A DNA stretch of 12,234 nt from assembly GCA_025201705.1 (NCBI GenBank), contig MU617481.1, forward strand, positions 1-12,234, written 5' to 3'. The stretch comes from Dissophora ornata (Eukaryota > Mortierellomycota > Mortierellomycetes > Mortierellales > Mortierellaceae). The position numbers and the translations under genes were made by a program. Below the pieces are notes generated by a model that was not told the origin of the DNA, searched no databases, and saw only the letters and a program-made list of their open reading frames with translations. Each line of letters starts with the position of its first letter. Within the stretch, counting starts at the first letter, position 1. Positions 7,304 through 12,234 of this stretch are shown here, in pieces.

Positions 7304-7797
7304 ATGGCTTCAACGACTAAAATCGCAGACCTTGTGCACCGCACCTTCATTGTCGGCCTCTTCGGCGCGACAGGTAATTGCACCAATTCCGGGGACTGAT
7401 TTCACAAGATCCAAGGCGGAAAATAAAATATACTGATTCAGCTGCTGAATGTTGAAAGTCACTTACTCACCTATTCAATACAACTCTCCCTCTCGGATAA
7501 CCATAGTCTACATTGGAGTCGGCACCATTCAGCTGGTTAATGCTCGCGTCGAAAAGAACAAGATCATGAGGGCGACTTGGGATGCTGTAAGGGCCTGCGT
7601 GCATAAATGTCATTGTTTCTTCTCACGGCCAGTAGCATAGCCAGCAAAAACTGTTGAGCACCAGTGTCCCTGATAGACTGTAAATGCATTGCCTGTTTGA
7701 ATAATAGGAACAAATGGCCGAGTTGCGCCAACAGGGAGAGATGGAGATGGAGAGACAGAGACAGGAGCAGCAGGCTAGGAGAGATCAGTCAGCATAA
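7304..7797 (+). CDS. COX14: COX14-like cytochrome c oxidase assembly protein, three exons
   Basis: Exons 7304-7373, 7507-7586 and 7708-7797 give 79 aa; yeast Cox14 is 70 aa. The introns are 133 bp (phase 1, G|GTAATT...ATAG|) and 121 bp (phase 0, GCT|GTAAGG...ATAG|). The N-terminus MASTTKIADLVHRTF leads into a single hydrophobic segment (about 15-35, with GLFGATVYIGVG). A short basic stretch and a charged Glu/Gln/Arg/Met-rich helix (about 51-79) follow. The ADxVHRTxxxGLxGxTxYxG pattern is typical of fungal Cox14, a small inner-mitochondrial-membrane protein that stabilises newly made Cox1 and couples its synthesis to complex IV assembly. Its small size, single span and charged tail agree. Other single-span mitochondrial assembly proteins of this size are possible alternatives. 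Confidence 0.75.
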
Positions 7798-7952
7798 GGA
7801 CAATGAACACGAGGAGCGTGGACTATCAGCATCAACTTACACTTCTATAAAACATGCATTAAAACGATGGGTAATTTCCCATGGATATCGTCCTTCGATG
7901 AGGGATGTACGGCGCACGTATTTATTTCAGCAGTCTTAGTCCCACGTATTTC
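7798..7952. other. Convergent 3' intergenic region, COX14-like and PUS4
   Basis: Only 155 bp separate the two facing stop codons. TATAAA (7846-7851) and ATTAAA (7858-7863) could end the plus-strand transcript. A minus-strand AATAAA at 7921-7926 ends PUS4. The 3' UTRs may overlap. Confidence 0.6.
7921..7926 (-). terminator. AATAAA poly(A) signal of PUS4
   Basis: TTTATT on the plus strand, 27 nt beyond the PUS4 stop codon, reads AATAAA on the coding strand. Confidence 0.55.
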
Positions 7953-9266
7953 TTATGAGGCACTATTGGTGTCATTATGACGCTCTTCCGCTATCCGGTT
8001 CCCTGCCTGGATAGCACGATCGACATTTTCCAGATCCTCGCATTCGCCCATCTCCAACGTCGCATCGCCCCCGAGTTTGAACCCTGATTGCTCGACCCTC
8101 AACAAATCCGTCATAAGTCCGACTGTGCCCAGATGGGCTGCAATATCCGCAATCAAGGTTCGAATATAAGTCCCAGAAGAGCAATGGACCCGGATGTGAA
8201 AGATCAGTCCTTCCGGTGTGGAGGGAATTGGGATGTGATCCGGATTGGCCTCGGGTGTATCCGTCATACGTTTTGGTTTGAAGCTAGCTGAGAATGACTG
8301 TGTTGGAGATAGTGTGGTAGCGGTGTCAGAACTGAATCCATATTGCTGCAGACTAGGATCAGGAACAGTGCTGCCATCCGGAAAGGAGAGCAAGTCCAGG
8401 TCATAGATCTGGACTTTCCGTAAAGGGATATCTCTCGGCAAAGGCAGGCCTTCCCGCGCGTACTCGTATAGTCTCTTTCCGTCCATACTTAGAGCCGAGT
8501 ACCTACCGATATTGGGAACAGCTGTCAGTGTAGTTGCACCAGTGAATCGTGTTTTTTGTACTCCTAGATCTCGTCTGCACTTACAAAGGAGGGGTCTGAG
8601 ATATCTCGCCCTTGAAAGCATTTAAAGCCTGGACCAGACTGGTCTTAGTGACATGATCCGTTGGACCCGCAGCAACCAATGACCCTGTGCAATCTAACGT
8701 TGTTGAACTAAACCCCAGGCGGCCTTCCGCGATGTATATCTGGGCTGCGTGAGTACTCAAGTGCATACCAATTGATCAGTTGAGCCCTGTAATTTGATTC
8801 CTGTCGTGCCTCACCTTGGAAGATCCGCTCATGTTGTGTAGCTTCTTGGTCCCAGTTCCCATTCCCACCACTACGCTCCCGGCGCAAAAAGAATTAAAGT
8901 CGCATTTAATCGTAGTACTTGTTAGATCATTTCTTTATATGCCAGTCGCACGAAACAAAAAAAATACGCACCGACGATGCCCCGTGCTAAGGGGTCCAGC
9001 GTTCCACCATGACCAATCTTGACCAGCCCACGTTTCGCGCGCTTAGAGTTGTCCAGCTCCAAAACGCGTTTGACCAAAGAGTTGTCGCGATTCCGCCGAC
9101 AGACATGTTGAAGGTGATCAACAATCGTGGTCGAGGTCACACCCGTGGGTTTGTTCACCGCGAACAGACCGGTCAATGGCACATGGGAATATAGCTGTGC
9201 ATGCAACCTTGGTGCATGCAACCTTGGTGCATTCGAGACAGCTCTAAACAGTCTAGACGCCAACAT
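7953..9266 (-). CDS. PUS4: tRNA pseudouridine-55 synthase, TruB/Pus4 family, four exons
   Basis: Exons 9266-8972, 8870-8815, 8739-8585 and 8502-7953 encode 351 aa. The introns are 101, 75 and 82 bp. The enzyme converts U55 of the tRNA T-loop to pseudouridine; in yeast Pus4 serves cytosolic and mitochondrial tRNAs. Visible motifs are the FAVNKPTGVTS motif (35-45), KIGHGGTLDPLARG with the catalytic Asp91 (83-96), VVVGMGTGTKKL (98-109), the substrate-stacking Tyr119 in KIYIAEGRLG, YSALSMDGKRLYEYAREG (170-187), and SSGTYIRTLIADI with conserved Arg283 (277-289). No PUA domain follows. For the first intron the donor G|GTGCGT with acceptor GTAG|TG was preferred because it gives the exact family spacing in motif II. 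The N-terminus is Arg-rich and free of acidic residues (MLASRLFRAVSNAPRL), like a mitochondrial presequence, and holds a duplicated HAPRL unit. An insertion of roughly 55 residues (about 208-263) rich in Ser, Pro and Thr splits the catalytic domain. Confidence 0.93.
9197..9226. repeat. Perfect 15-bp tandem duplication in the PUS4 presequence
   Basis: GTGCATGCAACCTTG occurs at 9197-9211 and again at 9212-9226, with a third partial copy (GTGCA). The length is a multiple of three, so it adds five residues (HAPRL) in frame within the putative mitochondrial leader. Each full copy carries a TGCATGCA palindrome. Confidence 0.9.
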
Positions 9267-9338
9267 TGTGCAGGAACTTGAATCAAGAAGAGTTCTGTTT
9301 TCGTTTTGTTTTTCTTTATTTTACAAAGTCACGGGCAA
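9267..9338 (-). promoter_or_regulatory. 72-bp gap between the RVxF-protein gene and PUS4
   Basis: Both flanking genes run on the minus strand. The 3' UTR and poly(A) signal of the upstream gene (minus AATAAA at 9315-9320, 19 nt after its stop) and the PUS4 leader must fit in this gap. The PUS4 promoter therefore probably reaches into the upstream gene's 3' coding end. Confidence 0.65.
9315..9320 (-). terminator. AATAAA poly(A) signal of the RVxF-protein gene
   Basis: TTTATT on the plus strand lies 19 nt past the TGA stop of the 802-aa reading frame and 49 nt before the PUS4 ATG. Confidence 0.5.
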
Positions 9339-11747
9339 TCAAAACGCGACAAGAGGCGACGTGCTGCGAGCATGCGAGACCTGGATAGCAGTTCTAGGAA
9401 AGGCATTTTCGGCATAGATAGGGTACTGGCTCGCGCACGACCTTCCTGTCTCCATATTCACCTTCGGCTTCATACCCAACCCCGCGCTCTCGATCGAGAA
9501 AGGTCGTACCGATGTGCAATGTGACGGTGACGGTAACGGTGAGGAGGACGTTGAAGAATAGCTCAATGAAGGTGTCGAAGGTCTCGAGCTCGAGTTAGAG
9601 GAGGATATTGAAGAGACGGTGTCTACTCTGGAGAGGTCAGGGTTGCTTTTAGGCCCAGTGCCGCTACCACTTGAGGCGGGCCCAGAATCGGATGACCCAT
9701 GGCGTTTATCAGGGCCAGGGTTAGGTCCTGATTTCGCAGTAGCAGCAGCAGCCATTCGACGGAAGCCCGCCCGCCAAGCAAAGATACCGGTGCCGTTACG
9801 CTTCCGCTCTGCAACCTCTGCGCGGATCTTGTCACGATCTAGCCTCGGCGCCTTATTCATCGAACGACTTTGCGTGTTGTTGTAGATTGTCTCTTCTGCT
9901 TTAGGCTCAGTGCTGTCTTTGTCTGCTTGACATGACAACATGTTAGCAATACCGCTCAGGTCTTGCGGGTTGCGTCGCTGGTGGAGAAGAGAAGGCGGGA
10001 GATGCAAGGACATAGTAGATAGGTATGGGGGAGGGGGTGACTTTAGCCTGGATGGCAAAGCAGGCGGTTCAGGGTCAGTGGTGGGTATTGGGGGCAGGGG
10101 TCTTTCACCCGCTTTTGCGAGTACTGGAGGACTTTGAGGGCGAAGAAATGCAGGGCTTTGGGAGCGAGGAGGAAGAGCTGGGGGTGGAGGACTAGGAGGT
10201 CTTTCCGGAAAGTTCTTGACATTGCCATTGCCATTGAGAGCCGATGTAGGATTGAAGAACTGGAACCGCTGAACAAGTCCTTGATGGTGCTTGTTTAGCA
10301 ACTGCGAGGGAAAGAACGAGGGCATGGATGAAGCGGACGAGAATAGGCTGTCCATACGCTGGATTAGATCGTCCTCTGCGATTTCGCTCTCATCACCTAG
10401 TGTGCTGGCTACTGACTCTGCATCGCAGGAGTAATCGGAGGGTGTCCAAGGATGGCGCAGGGGCTGATTCTGTTGATAATGCTGGTGCTGGTGTTGGTGA
10501 CTTTGATGGTACACTTGGTCGTAGTAATTGACTGGTTGTCGCACCCGCCCTGCGTCCGAACCCGCCGCGTTCTTTTGGTGCCCGCTACACATAGGACCGT
10601 ATTGATCCTCTTCCGCTTCATCTGTATCGTCCTCGGTGTCATCCTCAGTTTCCTCCTCCGACGAGGACGCGTCCTTGCTCTCGTCCCTATAGTTCCACCC
10701 TAGATCGCTATCATAGTCGTCATAGTACCCTAACAAGATCAATTCGTCTATATTTTCAATCTCCAACGCCTCATTGTAGGCTGCCCAGCGCACATGTTTT
10801 ATCAGCGGAGGTGTCGGCAACGGACGGATTCTATCCAACGATGGCGGTTTCCCCACAGATGGAATACTGACTCTAAGATGTGGGTGCTTCTGTGACAGTC
10901 GAGATGAGCCGTGACTCCATTGTTGAAGGATACGAAGTTGTTGTTGTTGTTGCTGGCCGTCGACCGTTTGCTGCTGCTGTTGAAGAGAGGCTTGTCTGTG
11001 AAGACAAAGTTCCTGCAATCGCTGTTCTTGAAGTTCCAGATGTTGGTATTGCAGCATCGGCCCAAGATGGGAATGCACCTGATGCCGCGTTGTCCACACG
11101 GGTCGCGTCTTTTTCAGGATGGATTTCAAGACTTTAGTGAGCTGTGCCTCGACCATACGAGTCGTGGCAGACTTTTCTGTTGAACCCCTTTGGCTCTTGC
11201 TGCTCTTGTCTCGACTCGAGATACTCGTACGACTACTCTGCGATCTAAGAGACGTCGAGGACCCAGAAGGGGAAAGACGGCGGTCGGGTCGACGGGTCGG
11301 TAATAGCTCTTGGGATTCGATTCGGATGAGCGATGGTCTGCTTGGCATTACAGACTGGGTCGTCGATGTTCCTGTGGAGACCGAAAGGAGTGATGCTGCC
11401 GCTGTACATGCGGAGACAGCAAATTCTGGCGCCTTGGTTGTCGTTGGAGCCGACAATTCCGCCAACATGGCGTCGAATGGTTTGCCGAACGATAAAGCTC
11501 CAATTGTGTATTGAGAGTCGCAATCGTTACCGTCCTCGTTGTCGTTGTCGTTGTCATCAAGGCGTTTAAAAAACCCATCAGATTCATTTTGGAAATGGTC
11601 GGTCGTTCTGCTGCTACTGTTGTTCTCGAGATCGCCTGTCGCAATACGGACTGCACAGCGGTCGTCACTACTTTTCTTGTGTTCGATTAAATTGTCATCG
11701 GCGGAGGTGGTGCCCATGATATTATGCAGGGCATCTATGTATGCCAT
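9339..11747 (-). CDS. Large disordered protein with a PP1-docking RVxF motif; function unknown
   Basis: A single exon of 802 aa. I do not recognise a catalytic or named domain. The N-terminal part is Ser/Thr/Asp-rich, with the acidic run DDNDNDNEDGND (64-75). Residues 160-195 are Ser/Arg-rich and 198-214 form a basic helix-like stretch (MVEAQLTKVLKSILKKT). Two glutamine tracts lie at 256-270. Residues 317-321 read KHVRW, an exact fit to the PP1-docking RVxF consensus [RK]-x-[VI]-x-[FW]. The block that follows, about 322-354, is the most conserved-looking part (ALEIENIDELILLGYYDD, then YDSDLGWNY), followed by an acidic run (364-381). A His/Gln-rich segment spans 414-428. A proline block (515-577) includes PPPPALPPR and ERPLPPIP, typical SH3 ligands, and the C-terminus is Ser-rich. 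The start was placed at 11747 because it has A at -3 and upstream codons are translated CT-rich leader. A PP1-targeting subunit, in the manner of Reg1-type proteins, is a reasonable inference, but no global Reg1 similarity is visible. Confidence 0.8.
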   Translation of the reverse strand: MAYIDALHNIMGTTSADDNLIEHKKSSDDRCAVRIATGDLENNSSSRTTDHFQNESDGFFKRLDDNDNDNEDGNDCDSQYTIGALSFGKPFDAMLAELSAPTTTKAPEFAVSACTAAASLLSVSTGTSTTQSVMPSRPSLIRIESQELLPTRRPDRRLSPSGSSTSLRSQSSRTSISSRDKSSKSQRGSTEKSATTRMVEAQLTKVLKSILKKTRPVWTTRHQVHSHLGPMLQYQHLELQEQRLQELCLHRQASLQQQQQTVDGQQQQQQLRILQQWSHGSSRLSQKHPHLRVSIPSVGKPPSLDRIRPLPTPPLIKHVRWAAYNEALEIENIDELILLGYYDDYDSDLGWNYRDESKDASSSEEETEDDTEDDTDEAEEDQYGPMCSGHQKNAAGSDAGRVRQPVNYYDQVYHQSHQHQHQHYQQNQPLRHPWTPSDYSCDAESVASTLGDESEIAEDDLIQRMDSLFSSASSMPSFFPSQLLNKHHQGLVQRFQFFNPTSALNGNGNVKNFPERPPSPPPPALPPRSQSPAFLRPQSPPVLAKAGERPLPPIPTTDPEPPALPSRLKSPPPPYLSTMSLHLPPSLLHQRRNPQDLSGIANMLSCQADKDSTEPKAEETIYNNTQSRSMNKAPRLDRDKIRAEVAERKRNGTGIFAWRAGFRRMAAAATAKSGPNPGPDKRHGSSDSGPASSGSGTGPKSNPDLSRVDTVSSISSSNSSSRPSTPSLSYSSTSSSPLPSPSHCTSVRPFSIESAGLGMKPKVNMETGRSCASQYPIYAENAFPRTAIQVSHARSTSPLVAF

Positions 11748-11790
11748 CGTCTTTTTTTGGAGTCTCCGTATCTGAATGATTGTATGATGC

Positions 11791-11803
11791 GTGTGTGTGT
11801 GTG
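11791..11803. repeat. (GT)n microsatellite
   Basis: Thirteen bases of alternating GT lie 44-56 bp upstream of the ATG of the RVxF-protein gene, in its probable 5' UTR. Confidence 0.85.
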
Positions 11804-12139
11804 CAAAGGAAATATTTTTGCCGGATATAGAATGCAAGTGAAGAGATGAAAGACGATAGGAAGTGAAAAGGGAAAAAGAAAAAAAAAATAGTTCCGAAGG
11901 AGGTGTGGATCTCAAATCAATAAATGTGGATACTGAGAGATGGGGACGAGAGGGATTAAGAAAGAATACTGCGAACAAAGAGAACCCTTCTTCTATTTTT
12001 CTTAAGAGGCTCAGTTGCAAGCAAAGTGCATGAGGTGGAGAGTGAAGTCTAGAGGGTGAAGAGAAGAATAGGGAAGGTGAGTTGTCGACAAACACAGCGA
12101 TCTGTCCTTTTTATTTCGCAGCTTGTTGATCCTTTAAAC

Positions 12140-12158
12140 AAAAAAAAAAAAAAAAAAA
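12140..12158. repeat. 19-base poly(A) run
   Basis: Nineteen consecutive A bases lie about 400 bp upstream of the ATG of the RVxF-protein gene. On that gene's coding strand it is a poly(dT) tract, a common nucleosome-excluding promoter element in fungi. Confidence 0.85.
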
Positions 12159-12234
12159 CTCGGTGCAGTGCTACATGACATACACGATTTTGGAGACGCG
12201 GAATATTGGAACTAGGTCGAGAGTACAAGATCCT

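Larger units (their letters stand above)
11748..12234 (-). promoter_or_regulatory. CT-rich leader and promoter of the RVxF-protein gene
   Basis: The coding strand is pyrimidine-rich for over 300 bp upstream of the ATG. The reading frame stays open for 116 further codons to an ATG at 12095, but the translation is low complexity (Ser, Phe, Leu, His-Thr runs), as expected from CT and CA repeats. A poly(A) run on the plus strand (poly(T) on the coding strand) lies at 12140-12158. No other gene is visible out to the window edge. Confidence 0.55.

Noticed and set aside
8871..8971. Alternative splice choice for the first PUS4 intron (donor GC|GTATTT with acceptor GGGAG|)
   Set aside because: It keeps the frame but adds three residues within the invariant motif after LARG. 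The donor G|GTGCGT with acceptor GTAG| gives the exact family spacing.
9339..11747. Direct assignment as Reg1/Hex2 orthologue
   Set aside because: Only the short PP1-docking motif is shared. I see no extended similarity, so a gene symbol would overstate the evidence.

Overview
The window is nuclear DNA from a filamentous fungus. The evidence is short spliceosomal introns (mostly 75-135 bp, donors GTAAGT/GTATGC/GTGAGG, acceptors mainly TAG), compact genes, and fungal proteins such as a Vac8 armadillo protein, a lone FYSH-domain Rtc3-type protein and a MARVEL membrane protein. The intron style and the look of the proteins suggest an early-diverging lineage (Mucoromycota, possibly Mortierellaceae). 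That placement is an inference, not something the window proves.

Layout, left to right. A 66-base poly(T) run (1-66) sits next to the 3' end of a seven-exon VAC8 gene (minus, 114-3296; 564 aa). Its first coding exon is only 34 bp and encodes a myristoylation/palmitoylation leader. About 1 kb of pyrimidine-rich leader and promoter DNA follows (3297-4337). It carries an 11-12 bp tandem repeat, an inverted repeat with an adjacent E-box, and TGCATGCA palindromes. Next is a single-exon four-span MARVEL/SUR7-like protein with a long Pro/Tyr/Gln-rich cytosolic tail (minus, 4338-5513). A 1.1 kb gene-free stretch with one clear 9-bp-arm hairpin comes after it (5514-6609).

A head-to-head pair shares a 240-bp promoter: an RTC3-type FYSH gene (minus, 6610-7063, two exons, 111 aa) and a COX14-like cytochrome oxidase assembly gene (plus, 7304-7797, three exons, 79 aa). 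The COX14-like gene converges on a PUS4/TruB tRNA pseudouridine-55 synthase gene (minus, 7953-9266, four exons, 351 aa). Just 72 bp upstream of PUS4, on the same strand, ends a large single-exon gene for a disordered 802-aa protein (minus, 9339-11747). That protein has a canonical PP1-docking RVxF motif (KHVRW), glutamine tracts, an acidic block and a proline-rich SH3-ligand-like block. Its CT-rich leader runs to the right edge.

No mobile element, CRISPR array, rRNA, tRNA or gene cluster for a specialised pathway was found. The genes are ordinary cellular ones: vacuole inheritance/autophagy scaffold, plasma-membrane organisation, stress/translation, respiratory-complex assembly, tRNA modification and phosphatase targeting. 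They need not act together. The least understood gene is the RVxF-bearing protein at 9339-11747. The other points worth a second look are the VAC8 gene architecture, the regulatory motifs shared between intergenic regions, and the very tight spacing upstream of PUS4.
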